From: Metridium senile
Lineage: Eukaryota > Cnidaria > Anthozoa > Actiniaria > Metridiidae
Assembly (NCBI GenBank): GCA_949775045.1
Contig: OX459098.1
Coordinates: forward strand, 20,842,375 to 20,906,374
DNA length: 64,000 nt
Direction: 5' to 3'
Below are positions 36,101-44,599 of this stretch, piece by piece. Within the stretch, counting starts at the first letter, position 1; every line of letters starts with the position of its first letter. Below the pieces are notes generated by a model. The model was not told where the DNA came from and ran no database searches. It saw nothing but the letters and a program-made list of their open reading frames with translations. The position numbers were made by a program, and so were the translations under genes.

Positions 36101-39100
36101 CAAGAAATCACCACACTGAAGAAAAAGCTTTCGAAAATACAGCTAGAGCATGAGAATAGCGCAGAACAAGAAAACACAGGTCTGAGAAAACAGCTAAAAG
36201 ACCTAGCTAATGAAAAGAAGAATGTAGATACACAAGTGAGCGAAATGAAAACCAGAAATGCACAACTAGAAATAGAACTTTCCGATGCTGCTGAGATGAA
36301 GCAAGTGTTGGAAGTAGAGATAATGAGGCTAAGAGAATCAAGCCAAGAGATCTCCAACACAGAAAAGATAGAGTATGCAGAGAAGTGTGAGAAACTCGAG
36401 GAAGTCCTTTCAAAGGTCGTTGAAGAGAATTCTAACTTATACAAAGAAATATCATGTCTCAGAGAAGAAAATCGTAAATTGCAGACCAATAGCATCCTGG
36501 AAATTGCTGATGGAAGTACTCAGGTTTCACCTACAGCATTTGAAGATGAAAACCGCTTGGACTTGGAATACTTCAATGAAATGAAGAAAAAAGGCAATCA
36601 AAGACACGAAGAAATGCCAATTATAAACGTATCATCTCCTGGATTCCACGACAATGCATCACATAGTCCAATAATGAAACCAAGTTTGGAGCACGGGTTC
36701 TCAACCAAAGATATGATAAAGCAAGACTCCAGGAACAGTATCAAAGACCAAGTTTTGTCCCGCAAATATCGCTTACAACTACCAGTTGATCCAAATATGA
36801 AGCCATTTCATCACCAGACTTTACCAGATAGCGAGTCCAAGCCATTGTCAGCATCCAGCCCTGACTTGTCGTGTGCAGCTGAGGAACGTGTACCATCCTC
36901 CAATAGTGGGGAATACCTGGAAAATCAACAACATGTGAACAATGGTATTGTTTCACCAGAGAGTGAGTCAGGATATGGAGGCAGTAAAGGAGGAAATACC
37001 CTCTGTAGTAGTTGTCGTCAGGCTGCATGTCAATGTCAGTCATTATCACGAAGAGCGGCAGCATTCTCCACTGGTAATGACACCGAAGAAGCTACTGATT
37101 TGCTTAGTACTGAGTCAGTCTATGGCAGTATCAGTCAGGAGGTTTGCACAGACAGTTCATTCGCTTCAGTAACAGACTTTGAAGACATTAGTTTCTCGTC
37201 TGATTGGGTTTCTACAGAAGACTTACGAGCTGGACATGTCACAGCTAGAGGTTATCGTGGAATGAGCAAAATGCACAGAGAACTGGCAGAGATCAAGTGC
37301 ACAAACACTATCCTTGAAAATGAACTAACTATCTTGAGAAACAGAAACACTGATTATCAATCACAGCTCCAGAAACAAGCAGGAAAAAATAATTCCTTGA
37401 AGCAAAAGTTATGTGAGCGTTCAATGATCGCCAAGAAAGCAGAGAGAGAAATTGGAGCAATAACAGAAGAGAAGATGAGGTTAGAAGTGCAAATTGCTTC
37501 GGCAAAAGAAGAGTTTAATCGTGTCGAACGCGAAAAGTCTAAATTTGAACGAAGTTTAGCAAATACAAAATCAGAGAACAAGAGATTAAAGAGCGACTTA
37601 GTCGTAGTGAAAACAGAAAACTATAAAAACATGAAACAATTAGTGAAACTAGAAGCAGAGAACAAAAAACTTATGTCAGAATTAGAAGAATCACGCGAAG
37701 AACTAAAAAACGTCAAGGAGCTTCTTACGAACTTTGATAACGCTTCGTTAACATCGTTGGACGAGCGACTATCGTGTGAATCACCGGAATTGAATGAAGG
37801 TGTAATGTTTGGATTAGCAGCAGCATCGAGTTACGATGGAAGTAGTGAAGCAACACCAAAAGATCGGTCTGGACTGTCGTTAGAGTTAAAGAAGTCAAGT
37901 AGTCATCGTCAACATCGAGTATCAAGCGATCAGTCATTCCCAAGATATCATTGTATAGCTGAAGAGCTTGTTCATTCATCGGTATGTATACTCTTCGTTT
38001 ATTGTCACGATGTTACTTGATAACGAATGGTTGTTTGATTGTCTGAATGACAGATTAGTTGATCGATTGATCGACTCTTTAACTGGCTGATACTTGCTGA
38101 TTGAAAGACTGATTAATCAATTGATTGAATGAATGATTGAGTAATTGATTGATTGATTGAGTGTTTGATTGATTGATTGATTGAATGATTGAGTGTTTGA
38201 TTGATTGATTGATTGATTGATTGAGTGTTTAATTGATTGATTGATTGAATGATTGAGCGTTTGATTTGATTGATTGATTGAGTGTTTGATTGATTGATTG
38301 AATGATTGAGTGTTTGATTGATTGATTGAATGATTGAGTGTTTGATTGATTGATTGATTGATTGACTAATTGAGTGTTTGAATGATTGAGTGATTGAATG
38401 ATTGGTTGTTTGATTGATTGGTTGATTGATAAATGACTGATTGATTGATTGAATTAACATTATATAGGAATCAGATAACCTTTCATCGCCTGAGGGTTAC
38501 CCAGAACGACAACATCAAGCTTACACACAACGTCTTACCAAGTCACAGGCTCTTACAAATAATAAAGGTAAAAAGAACACTTAAAAAACTTCTGTATCTT
38601 AAGGAGGCTCGGGTCAGTATTTTTCGCGGATGTCTACATATAGAATAAAGTTTAAAAAAAAGTTATGTTTGATAAAATCGATAATATTTTAGCCGACAAA
38701 TGATAACGCCGCCGAATTTCTATGTAGCCTATTTTTGGGGAAAATCGACCTAAACTTTTAAAACCACATAGCCTACTTTAAAGCTGTTACCTAGGTCAAC
38801 AATCTGGCAAAGTTTAAAAAAAATTCATCTCACCGATTTGGAATAAAAACGGGTCATTTTATTTCCTAGGAAAAATTCATTGTTTTATAATATTTACCGA
38901 TAACAACAGACTTTGAAGAGATAAATCAAAATCCTTCCAGCCAGGTATTAACAGGACATTTGTCTATATTGTCTGTGAATTTCAACTAATTTAGTCCACG
39001 GAATTTCTTTTGGGAAAGGATACAAATCGGCAAAAGTTTGTCAGTTTTTGTGCAAAACTTCTAATTTTTACTTCTGAGCACGCTAACGAAAAAATCTGAG

Positions 39101-42100
39101 ATAACTTTTTTTAATTTTTTAGCTATCAAAAGTTCACCATATTTTCAAGTGCACCTCTAAATTTTATAGTGATTGAAATATTTTGAGGCGGTCAAATAAA
39201 ATTCTGAACGTGGGTATATTTGCCTTCGCTTTGCAGCGGCCGGTTTGTTTTTATACCCACGTTCAGAATTTTATTTGCCTCAAAATATTTCAATCACAAT
39301 TTTTTCGTTAGCGTGCTCAGAAGTAAAAATTAGAAGTTTTGCACAAAAACTGACAAACTTTTGCCGATTTATATCCTTTCCCAAAAAACATCCCGTGGAC
39401 TAAATTTGTTGAAATTCACAGACAATGTAGAAAAATGTCCTGTTAAGAGCGAGTCCGTGTGAAAACCATGCAAAATCGAAAAATGTGTCTACAACGGGTA
39501 TCACCGATTTCTTTCATTTTTGGCCGAGATATGTATTTTAGTGTAAATATCAACTGTGTGCAATATAAAACAAAAATATTAAATTCTCTAGCAGATATCG
39601 AGGTTTAAGGGAATGTAGTCAGACAAACGATAAAAATTGCTTGAAATTTACACCAACTTTACAAATCAATTTCTCTAAAAATATAGCTTTTTTCTTACCT
39701 GGAATTCGTACAGACCTACTACAACAAATAATAAATACAACGACAGTATCAAAGTATCAAAAGATTTATTTAAAGAAAATGTTTGCTTATTTACATATCA
39801 GGCTATGAAATCTACATTTTGAGTATGCATTCTTAACAATTCGATATACAAGATCCGGCAACTTTTTAAAACCACAAAGTTTGACTTTTATGTACAACTG
39901 ATAATGGTTAACAAATACAAAGAAAAAAATTTCTGTAAAGTTTTAAGGGTGAAGAGATACAGTATCACGAATTTGTCGTTTTTACACGTATCCAATTATA
40001 AGACTAATGACCATTTGCGACTAAAAAAGCCGATAAGTTTTAAAATGCTTACATAAAAACAACAGCTAATGTAGTAGGGCGATTTAAGAAGTCATAAATG
40101 TACAATGTTACAGCCAAACCTACAGAAGCGTTCCTATCGAGGTTGGAAGGCTCGATTTATTCTTCCAAACTTGATTTTAAATTTGTTTTGAAATTTGCAT
40201 AAATGAATCGAATCTTGTAAGTTTCAAATTGCAGACTTCAACCGTCAACTAATAATGGTCCCGAAATCACGATCTGTGGTCAATAACTGATAATGCTATT
40301 GTATAATAGAATACTTTAGTAAGTATTTATAACAATATTTCTGTAAGCAGACTAGGTTTAGCAAGTTTCCGTTGTCCAAAAAAACTTACAAGTTTCGATT
40401 CATTTATGAAAACTTCAAAACAAATTTAAAATCAAGTATGGAAGAATAAATCGAGCGTTGCAAACTCGATAGGAACGCTTCTGTAGGTTTGGCTGTAAAA
40501 TATTTTAACTATACGGTGTTTTTATTTTATTTTCCGAAAGAAATACACACACAAAACATGCCGAGTTTGCATCAACGATAATGCTAAGCTGATCAAATGG
40601 TTCAAATTACAACAAAGAGCCTTGAGTTGATTTTAATATGTATAAATATTCGAAACTTACATCTTTAAGACTGCAGATTCGTAAAATAAAAGTCGAAAAC
40701 GTGGAAATTATCCAAATGACAACGACAGCGTAGCCAAGTGTGATTATCAGTACTAAACAATCAACTGTCATGAACTGGTTCCCGGTCGTTCACCATTTTA
40801 GAGTTAACTTTCAGAAAAGCATGTTATTATGACATAAAAAATGGAATGAAATAATAGTGATAATAACAATAAAATAAAATAATGCCGGCCCAACAGAGAT
40901 CGTAAAGTGAGTTAGCGATTCTCTTCCGTCAAACAAATTGTCTATTAAAATATTTGCATACTAATGTCAGTGAAAACAAATTTTAGCCTAACGATGTATT
41001 CTATGGGTATCAGAACGTTAAAACTAAATAAATGTATATTTTTTGGACCAGCTATTCTATTTGAAATAATATTTTTTACCTAGCTGTTTTTATGTTCACA
41101 TTGTCAGTTGTTTATAGTAATTATCACTAGACTAGACCAATTATGTTTGATTGACGGAAGAGAATCGCTTCACAGTCGTTTGGCGGGAATGGCAAGTATT
41201 TTAATACTTATCGATGGTAATCCAGATTCATCTTATTCACTCTCTAGATATCTCAACGTAAAAAAGAAACGGCTCAATTCAAAACTCTTCAATACTAGTT
41301 GTCAATATATATAGTATTCAATGAAAATTCCTTTAAACGATATAATAAACTATTTAGTATTTTTAATTTCACCGAAACTCAGATGGGATTGAAAATGTAA
41401 CCCACAGGAAAAATATGTTAATTCCCAATTTGTGAACATAGTGGGTGTTTTCAGGGATTTTCATGTGTATTCATTGGGAAAGTGGTACAAAAAAATGAGA
41501 CAAAAAAATCCCATTTATTTCCCAAGAAAATCACAATAATTTCAAATTGGGAATTTAATAATTTTCCCTGTGACCCTTACTTAGATGTAACAATACCTTG
41601 ACCAATTTTGCATAACATTCCCCATGTTTCGAACATCTCTTGAGAAATACGCTTTGCATGTCCACCTCTGACAGGCTTTTGTTTAGAATCGTGTGGGGGA
41701 TGCTTACAGACTCGACTGGGACGCCAGTCTAAACCAAAGTGGTCTCTATGCAGCGGACATATTGTCATATCATCTGTATTTTCAGTTTGAAAAACACCAG
41801 CTCTTAAAAGACAAAGTTCCCACTCGTACTTCACATCTTTGGAAGAAGTTTTTAAACAGCCAAGTAGATGGGTGCAGATAATCCTTGTACAAGATTTTAA
41901 AGGTAGCAAAACAAAACAGGTGTCATTGTTTCTTCGAGAACTTCCATAATTTTCCACAGAAAGATTGTGAAAAGAGAAAACCGCCATAAAATAATTACTG
42001 TATGTCAAAATTAACCTCAACTAATGCACGTAAAATGAGAATTAATGTCGGTGTCAGTACCAAACATGCCAATTAGTCGAATGTCAATTTCAAATTTATG

Positions 42101-44233
42101 CAAAACAACAAAGAGAACACTTGAAGTAAAATATATGTCTTTTATTAAAATGTGTCTTGCTAGAACTTTAACAATATATTTTTATGAAAACGTATTCATA
42201 TCCCTGGAGAGTGATCATAATCAGGAAAATAGTAAATCAAAAAGGTTACATAGTTTTATATAGTACACTGTTACTTTGTCTGTTTCTGTTTTTAGCAACC
42301 GCATGAGTTCAATAATTTCTTTAACATGTTGTGTGTGAGGTTAATAAATGCATAATTCTAATACTGTAAAAATTATTTTATTTAAAAAATTGATAATATT
42401 GTGAAAAAAATATTATGAAATGTCGTTTTTACCAGACATAGGAAAGCCGAAGGTAGACAGACAAAACATTACTGTATTCGGCTTACAAGCCTAAATCTTA
42501 GTTATTTGTTGTAAGATTATCTTATATATAATGATGAATATCATTATTTTAATTCATATAATTGATTCTTATGATTCTTATCATTTTATTGGGATCATAT
42601 TTAGCGTGTTGTAGATTTGTTGTATATGTATTTAGTTTTGTCACGTGACAACTTCAAACAATGTAAATTTCATCATTTTCTTAGTTATTTTTCGCTTGAA
42701 AAATAAATACTTTACAGACTTTTTTTTCGATAAAACATTGTCTCTATCATCATGATATCTGATAAAGGTTTCAAAGTTATATGAATAACTGCCGGATAGG
42801 TGCAAATAGCTCTTTTCTAGAGTATATTTTTACACTTTTCGTCAAAGCTGAAAAATAGCAATAACTCAACCCTTTATAAAACAACCCAATATTTGTTTCA
42901 CGACTTTTTATTCAACTCAAGTACTAATAAGATAATGTGCTAAACGTGGGCAGAATATTGGTGCAGGAAACAATCTGCAAAGGAAATACGAGGCCGTAAA
43001 ACTTTAGGTATATTTTATGCAAATTTTGACCGTTTTTAGGGTAAAATACTCAAATGGTTGTAACTTTAAGCCTTTTTAATTTAAAGCCAAAAAAATTCAC
43101 CAAAGTAATAAGCTAACTAAGATGTACAATTGAGCTAAGTTTGAAGAAAATCGGTGATGTACGGTGTAGACTGGTCTGCATGGTTTTCACGTGGACTCGC
43201 TCTTAATACCTGGCTGGAAGGATTTTGATTTATCTTTACAAAGTCCGTTGTTATCGGTAAATATTATAAAACAATGATTTTTTGCACTGAAAAAAATTGT
43301 CCCGTTTTTATTCAAAATCGGTGAGATGAATTTTTTTAAAACTTTGCCAGTTTGTTGACTTAGGTAACAGCTTTAAAGTAGGCTATGTGGTTTTAAAAGT
43401 TTAGGTCGATTTTTCCTTAAAATAGGCTACATAGAAATTCGGCGGCGTTATCATTTGTCGGCTAAAATATTATTGATTTTATTAAAAATAACTTTTTTAC
43501 AAACTTTATTCTATATGTAGACAAGTGTTAAAAAATCTTGTCAAAATACCCTCTGACGCGGGAACTACGGCCTTTCAAACGTCGCTGGGTGAGCGCGAAA
43601 ATTACTGACCCGAGCCTCCTTAATAAAAGCCTCGGAAATAAGGGTCGAGTCTGTTTTACTCACTAAAGGTGTGTTTATGAGTTGAATATAAGAATTAGAG
43701 AACCGATGTTTTTATTTATAACACTTTCATTCTCGATAAAAATGCACCTCAAGGGCATCTGTAAGTATTAACCCCAGTCAAACAAAACAAATACCATAAC
43801 TTATTACATGTATTTCTAATCATAAAAGTGGTTATGTAATTTATTTGTAAAACCCTTGAATTGGGACGCATGTGAAATACGCTATGTAAGCACCACATTA
43901 CGTTACATTACGTTTTACTTCCCAGGTGAAGGACGAGCAGCTACCTTGTCGACGACAACTGAAGAGAGCGATACTACGGAGGTAACAGTATCATCAGATC
44001 AGAACCAACCATCGAAACAAACCAGACCGCAAACATCACGAACACCAAGTCAAATGTCGTATGATAGTGATATGAGTTTTCCTGAGGAGAGAGACGGTGA
44101 GAGTTGCAGTCAAAGTGAGGAGACAGAGGGATCCATCGACCAAGAGAAAGGAAAAACACAACAAGGGTCAATAAAGAAAATGTTTAAGAGGTTCTCGAAG
44201 TCAAAGAAGATATCTAAGTCATCTTCAAGCTAA
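10931..44233 (+). CDS. Giant N-terminal-motor kinesin with ~2,900-residue tail
   Basis: Microtubule motor ATPase. Exons: 10931-10940, 13182-13285, 14207-14284, 14574-14661, 15556-15653, 16039-16138, 16579-16702, 17361-17419, 17842-17969, 18339-18377, 18555-18610, 18906-19004, 25153-25267, 25460-25564, 25635-25686, 25911-26014, 27836-28208, 28988-29356, 29911-29985, 30360-37981, 38468-38567, 43926-44233. All phases agree and the sum (10,206 nt) is divisible by three, giving 3,401 residues. The motor shows [13 protein letters not shown]-loop YGQTGTGKT, SSRSH, switch II DLAGSE and [15 protein letters not shown]. The neck ([12 protein letters not shown]) recalls armadillo-repeat kinesins, but no armadillo repeats follow. 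The tail is coiled coil ending in a basic [15 protein letters not shown]. The subfamily is unknown to me. The first exon is the least certain. Confidence 0.9.
10941..13181 (+). other. First intron of the kinesin, no gene seen
   Basis: AT-rich sequence of 2.2 kb with homopolymer A and T runs. I found no coding exon, repeat array or hairpin in it. Confidence 0.45.
13503..13930. repeat. Two adjacent MITE copies, one split by a retroposon
   Basis: Each copy has ends GAGTACAAACA(C/T)TAAAAGTG and the reverse complement, and a shared core with CCACTAAATACTGCTAAATT and TTTGTTCTCTATTGTTTA. The second (13785-13930) is about 145 bp and uninterrupted. The first is interrupted at 13613-13720 by (GTAA)n, CTTTATTTAGGCAGGG, GGGCCCTGC and an A-rich tail, which looks like a short retroposon. 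Confidence 0.8.
14305..14475 (+). repeat. Two adjacent copies of the 5255-5350 repeat
   Basis: Both copies carry GTAGAGGTAGTGAGTGTGAG and TCTCCCCAATTAGT. They sit in the kinesin intron just upstream of the P-loop exon. Confidence 0.75.
16250..16435. repeat. Inverted-repeat element in a kinesin intron
   Basis: The arms contain ACCAGTACCAGAATGCTTT and AAAGCATTCTGGTACTGG, with GCGTCAT / ATGACGC further out. There is no coding content. Confidence 0.75.
16711..16976 (+). repeat. Three tandem copies of an 88-bp unit
   Basis: Each unit contains GGACAGGATCTAAAACAAGG, AAGTATTATTACTTTATAAT (degenerate in the third), ATCTGACTG.GAAATA and AGTACT.(A/G)AGAAC. They lie directly after the exon ending at 16702. 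Confidence 0.85.
17480..17765. repeat. Degenerate AGACAGAC microsatellite
   Basis: An intronic tract of AGACAGACA and CAAACAGTCGAACGGA variants. Confidence 0.8.
19259..20818 (+). CDS. THAP-domain DDE_Tnp_4 transposase
   Basis: Predicted to cut and insert the element. The start is placed at 19259 (MPMCLIVCC), because the longer open frame begins outside the terminal repeat. Residues 1-95 form a THAP zinc finger: Cys4, Cys8/9, then CERH and a WVPT motif. Residues 200-270 hold two short repeats, [10 protein letters not shown] and [10 protein letters not shown]. Residues 290-360 include a helix-turn-helix ([19 protein letters not shown]). The DDE_Tnp_4 nuclease core has D339 (VIIDCFEVF), D414 (MADRGF) and E461 ([11 protein letters not shown]). 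The length is 519 residues with no frameshift. The catalytic triad looks intact, so activity is possible but unproven. Confidence 0.9.
   Translation: MPMCLIVCCSLRSGRDKGIRMYRVPTVVTNQGSEAEELSKERRRMWISAISRDKLTDKILNNDRVCERHFVSKKPAAPWDRFNVDWVPTQELGHEKKPFEDDEEAKAEVNLARAERSNERRKRRSELLEQERLLKLQRLNEPGLPLADISLEIESSEIQETELQLEDRRSCATQTEAFDHLYRSVASSQDISPQTDASCQTDEFDYLFSQSNSKPFDQDYLRDDDAKVSFYTGLPGYDILVKTFNYVSPYVTRKTISLNPFQEMVMVLMKLRLNVPLQDLAYRFGVSLPTVSRIFAHWLFIMDVRLSPLIKWPGREDLWRTMPQSFKFSFENKTTVIIDCFEVFCVKPSNLLARAQTFSSYKHHNTVKVLIGITPQGTVSFVSQAWGGRTSDKYLTENCGILNKLLPGDLVMADRGFTIHEGVALKHAKLVIPAFTKGKAQLDPVEVEMTQGIATVRIHVERVIGLLRRKYTILEGILPTHYLTCDPSDIPEAQVPIIDRIIRVCSGLVNLCGPIVPFD
20940..21770. repeat. Spacer between the two transposon genes: inverted repeats and a retroposon-like tail
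   Basis: 20947-21020 looks like an antisense retroposon tail (AATAATAATCTTTATTT, GGTTACCAGACTC). Inverted pairs are AGTAAACATTTTGGT (about 21220) with ACCAAAATGTTTACT (about 21302), and AGCTATTTCAA..GAATACTGAATA (about 21430) with its complement near 21670-21705. No gene is seen. Confidence 0.6.
21766..22026. repeat. MITE nested between the transposon genes
   Basis: Inverted arms of about 80 bp start ACACCTGTTTTCAAAAACG and continue GTTGTCCTATTTGAAA, TAGTAATT and CTATTTCACTA. TTA/TAA flanks both ends, compatible with a 3-bp target duplication. Confidence 0.8.
22043..24904 (-). CDS. SWIM - YqaJ-like nuclease - PHD - PHD - Ulp1-like protease fusion
   Basis: Accessory protein of the transposon, 953 residues and uninterrupted. 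Residues 155-175 fit a SWIM-type zinc motif (CMGC....CSH). Residues 360-560 resemble a YqaJ/lambda-exonuclease PDDEXK nuclease: [15 protein letters not shown] (about 443), GEVKCP (456-461, the E-x-K) and YQVQQQL. Two PHD-like Cys/His fingers follow (about 580-627 and 651-700), each ending WYCPTC or WKCSNC. The C-terminus from about 790 looks like a C48 Ulp1-type cysteine protease: [14 protein letters not shown] and [12 protein letters not shown] supply His, Asp, Gln and Cys. YqaJ partners are known in ISL2EU elements; the Ulp1 fusion is what I read here. Its role in transposition is unknown. Confidence 0.88.
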   Translation of the reverse strand: MTNTKFAILMDSAVLLSKKSSEDIEKFIPTLSEYYNTLDPHVKQRYLDKISVIGIDPATLHGAKLDPECLPPIESVDLVSYLVLETSFYTKEQFKNSKSLEAYNQMVSGFVTSVQGLQISDKYVVIGKVRHSQRMNDPPLPVWIICASNGTILSAHCMGCKAGLGESCSHVASVLYYVESWTKIHGKLACTQVKCTWLLPSYVNEVPYAPISEIVFNSASKLKQDLDEAIDSNASAAANNNCKPREIKQNTTVQPVHVPGISPTDEEIGDLMEELSKCKVAPVCLSLVHPYYEQFVLKSRGIQTVTDLYSTENIKLSYPELLKKCNEIDLNITTEEIEIIEKETREQSKGKSFFKHRAGRIGASVSGAVAHTNPAQPSQSLIKSICYPQLFNTSTKATDHGIKHEDNAITAYEMAIEDLHTNVRVTRCGVIVNEQHPFMHATPDFLVSCDCCGDGCGEVKCPISIKGCNFSEYTTKKSACLENKNGKYTLKRQHNYYYQVQQQLHTTKRQYCDFVVYCCDAAGDIEIVIDRIFPDHAHWDSVLPKIRVFWRSCILPEILGRWYTRKCHLDKSQLLSVGDGVCYCRQKKPGEETVNCSYNECPIKVFHCSCLAVKKKDVPKTWYCPTCCTLTNNKRGKSKAKALNAAACALSTICVCKKKATQTDRLLECKETNCPHGKFFHLNCLNYKRRPNNSVNWKCSNCKIDATNAKPLQQSPVDCKPELVSHPSSPKQKPATPVVKTIPRIPSPISTPSSIVDSDSDSDSVEFIKETHVKGNAKGALSTLTSIDYNLILSPTGWLNCDIIQQAHVCLQKVNPLIDGFQRPTLGVCRSFDIMTSEFVQILHTGSSHWVCVSTIDCTPGTIKLYDSLYSDIIEDEIKAQVESLLADSNVAIEIVPVQQQLNGHDCGVFAVAFATCLVYGFAPDNINFDHRRIRQHLHDCLKNSQVSPFPTI
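25082..25430 (+). repeat. Two short tandem arrays around a kinesin exon
   Basis: 25082-25130 repeats GTGTAACGCAACA-type 16-mers. 25290-25425 repeats TCACACATTCTCTGATAA-type units of about 33 bp. The kinesin exon 25153-25267 lies between them. Confidence 0.75.
25770..25860. repeat. Retroposon-like tail
   Basis: (TAA)n is followed by TTATATAGCGCATTTACAGA and CCAATGCGCTTAC, a pattern seen in dispersed animal repeats. It lies in the kinesin intron. Confidence 0.55.
26458..27774. mobile_element. Non-autonomous DNA element with 8-bp target duplication
   Basis: Ends GGCCTAGTCTGTGACC and GGTCCCAGACTAGGCC are inverted repeats with one mismatch. TAATGGTA flanks both sides exactly (26450-26457 and 27775-27782), an 8-bp duplication as in hAT- or Mutator-like elements. 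Inside both ends are subterminal arrays of TTAACTCGCC-type 10-mers. The middle is a LINE fragment, so the element was itself a target or captured it. Confidence 0.85.
26742..27667 (-). pseudogene. LINE reverse-transcriptase 3' fragment (CR1/jockey-like), frameshifted
   Basis: The minus-strand translation shows [20 protein letters not shown], the catalytic FADD box, [15 protein letters not shown], and the conserved RT C-terminus with [12 protein letters not shown] and [17 protein letters not shown] text. The frame breaks near 27080: RRAARYV continues in another frame as [10 protein letters not shown]. The endonuclease and the first RT blocks are absent, so it is a dead 5'-truncated copy. Confidence 0.88.
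28166..28390 (+). repeat. Tandem triplication of a kinesin exon end and its donor
   Basis: Units start at 28166, 28252 and 28346 with CTTGGCTTT(G/A)ATGA. Each carries TAGTGGGACAGA, AATAAAG and the donor GTAT. The first is the true exon end ([13 protein letters not shown]); the other two are intronic. Each unit ends in CAGTCAGTC-like sequence. Confidence 0.9.
28391..28815. repeat. (GTCA)n microsatellite, pure then degenerate
   Basis: 28398-28496 is uninterrupted GTCA; the remainder is a decayed GTCAATCAGTAA-type array. It lies in a kinesin intron. Confidence 0.97.
29380..29670 (+). repeat. Two copies of the window-start repeat
   Basis: Direct copies at 29380-29490 and 29573-29670 share ATGGAAACTAGCGA.TAAACT, TCGGTGTTTGATATAAACGA and a TAATATAATGAAATTTG block in either order. 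The first ends in AACACCGTAAAAAATGTTG. Confidence 0.7.
30056..30250. repeat. (AAT)n microsatellite and retroposon tail
   Basis: A run of ATA/AAT triplets (30056-30195) passes into CTTTGTTAGGGACTTTCTCC. It lies in the last intron before the giant kinesin exon. Confidence 0.95.
30360..37981 (+). CDS. Giant kinesin tail exon, 7.6 kb
   Basis: One exon of 7,622 nt encodes about residues 726-3266 of the kinesin, bounded by a TTCTAG acceptor and a GTATGT donor. After an N-terminal globular piece ([19 protein letters not shown]), the composition is rich in Glu, Lys, Leu and Gln in heptad patterns, typical of long coiled coils. It is broken by acidic linkers such as DEDDIIITK, and by Ser/Thr-rich hinges near 34150-34480 (two copies of SSE/SEE-(I/V)GWD), 34716-34800 (ETQTAA, GTQIGE) and 36500-37250 (cysteine cluster [12 protein letters not shown]). 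It probably forms a dimeric stalk and cargo-binding tail. Confidence 0.93.
38100..38455. repeat. (ATTG)n microsatellite
   Basis: An intronic tract of ATTGATTGATTG with periodic GAGTGTTTGATT interruptions about every 45-60 bp. Antisense frames here ([12 protein letters not shown]) are repeat artefacts. Confidence 0.95.
38952..39442. mobile_element. Nested 491-bp foldback element with TTAA flanks
   Basis: It is almost a perfect palindrome, with ends CAGGACATTTGTC and AAATGTCCTG and TTAA on each side (38948-38951, 39443-39446). The arms share CTTCTAATTTTTACTTCTGA, GCACGCTAACGAAAAAA and ACCCACGTTCAGAATTTTAT around a centre near 39230. Excising it restores the left arm of the surrounding element, so it inserted later. 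Confidence 0.88.
40112..40499. repeat. Second nested foldback element
   Basis: The arms begin TACAGCCAAACCTACAGAAG and GCGTTCCTATCGA, then ATTTATTCTTCCA and TTTTAAATTTGTTTTGAA, and are mirrored at the right end. A TA at each edge would fit a mariner-like target duplication. Confidence 0.75.
40915..41170. repeat. Further inverted repeat inside the 5-kb element
   Basis: CGATTCTCTTCCGTCAAACA near 40917 is matched by TTGACGGAAGAGAATCG near 41150. The function of the intervening 200 bp is unknown. Confidence 0.6.
41577..42020 (-). CDS. Orphan ORF with a Cys/His zinc-binding-like domain
   Basis: The 147-residue frame ends in a compact segment: [28 protein letters not shown] and then ISQEMFETW....VGQG-like text. 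The CPxHR...WRP..C..P.H spacing looks like a structural zinc site, and resembles a domain I associate with uncharacterised cnidarian multi-domain proteins (from memory, not checked). The first 45 residues look less protein-like, so the real unit may be an exon starting near 41890. It sits antisense inside the TTAA element and the kinesin intron, and may be a captured host fragment. Confidence 0.45.
   Translation of the reverse strand: MRLILTYSNYFMAVFSFHNLSVENYGSSRRNNDTCFVLLPLKSCTRIICTHLLGCLKTSSKDVKYEWELCLLRAGVFQTENTDDMTICPLHRDHFGLDWRPSRVCKHPPHDSKQKPVRGGHAKRISQEMFETWGMLCKIGQGIVTSK
43926..44233 (+). CDS. Last kinesin exon, basic C-terminus
   Basis: The exon begins after CCCAG and completes a split glycine. 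It encodes a Ser/Thr/Glu-rich stretch followed by [18 protein letters not shown] and four serines. The amphipathic basic end resembles an earlier segment of the same protein ([10 protein letters not shown], 29095-29125). Such ends can bind membranes or microtubules, but that is inference. Confidence 0.85.
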
Positions 44234-44261
44234 ATACTTGGACTTTGATATTAGTTTAGGA

Positions 44262-44404
44262 AATCGCACGATATTTTCGTACAATTCGTAATTAATAGGT
44301 ACGAGTGATGTTTTGAAAGTTTTCAAAAGTCCAATTTGATAACTTTCAAAACATGACGAGTATCTATTAATTTCAAATTGTAAGAAGAGATCGTGCGATT
44401 TTTT
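44262..44404. repeat. Hairpin element in the kinesin 3' UTR, related to 50940-51140
   Basis: The arms are AAATCGCACGAT / ATCGTGCGATTT and GATGTTTTGAAAGTTTTC / GAAAACTTTC-like. The copy at 50940-51140, in the macroglobulin gene, shares CGAGTGATGTT.TGAAAGTT and ACTTTCAAAACAT.ACTCG.A.CTATTAAT. Confidence 0.75.
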
Positions 44405-44558
44405 CTTTATAATATACTGAAAAACTAATTGGTAGTCTGCATAGTACAATTTACGATTTAATTATACTCCTCTTGTCCAATCAGAATCGAGTAATTTTGT
44501 TCAGTATATTATTATTGTATAAAGAATGAATTATTTTAATTTTTACAATGTAATCCTC

Positions 44559-44564
44559 AATAAA
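44559..44564 (+). terminator. Candidate polyadenylation signal of the kinesin
   Basis: AATAAA follows the stop by about 325 bp, just past a hairpin element in the 3' UTR. Confidence 0.5.
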
Positions 44565-44599
44565 AACTATTATATACTAAATAACACAATATTTTTCAA

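Larger units (their letters stand above)
38603..43619. mobile_element. 5-kb TTAA-flanked DNA element with long TIRs, non-autonomous
   Basis: The ends GGAGGCTCGGGTCAGTA and TACTGACCCGAGCCTCC are inverted, and TTAA flanks both sides (38599-38602, 43620-43623). Terminal inverted similarity extends about 400 bp: it runs on the left through 38603-38951, is split by a nested element, and resumes at 39447 to about 39515; the right arm is about 43148-43619. TTAA duplications occur in piggyBac and Kolobok elements. No transposase is present. It occupies most of the kinesin's last intron. Confidence 0.85.

Noticed and set aside
30493..37979. Many Ser/Phe/Leu-rich minus-strand frames under the giant kinesin exon
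   Set aside because: They are antisense shadows of a Glu/Lys-rich coiled coil.
38113..38460. Minus-strand frame rich in INQSI repeats
   Set aside because: It is the translation of the ATTG microsatellite.
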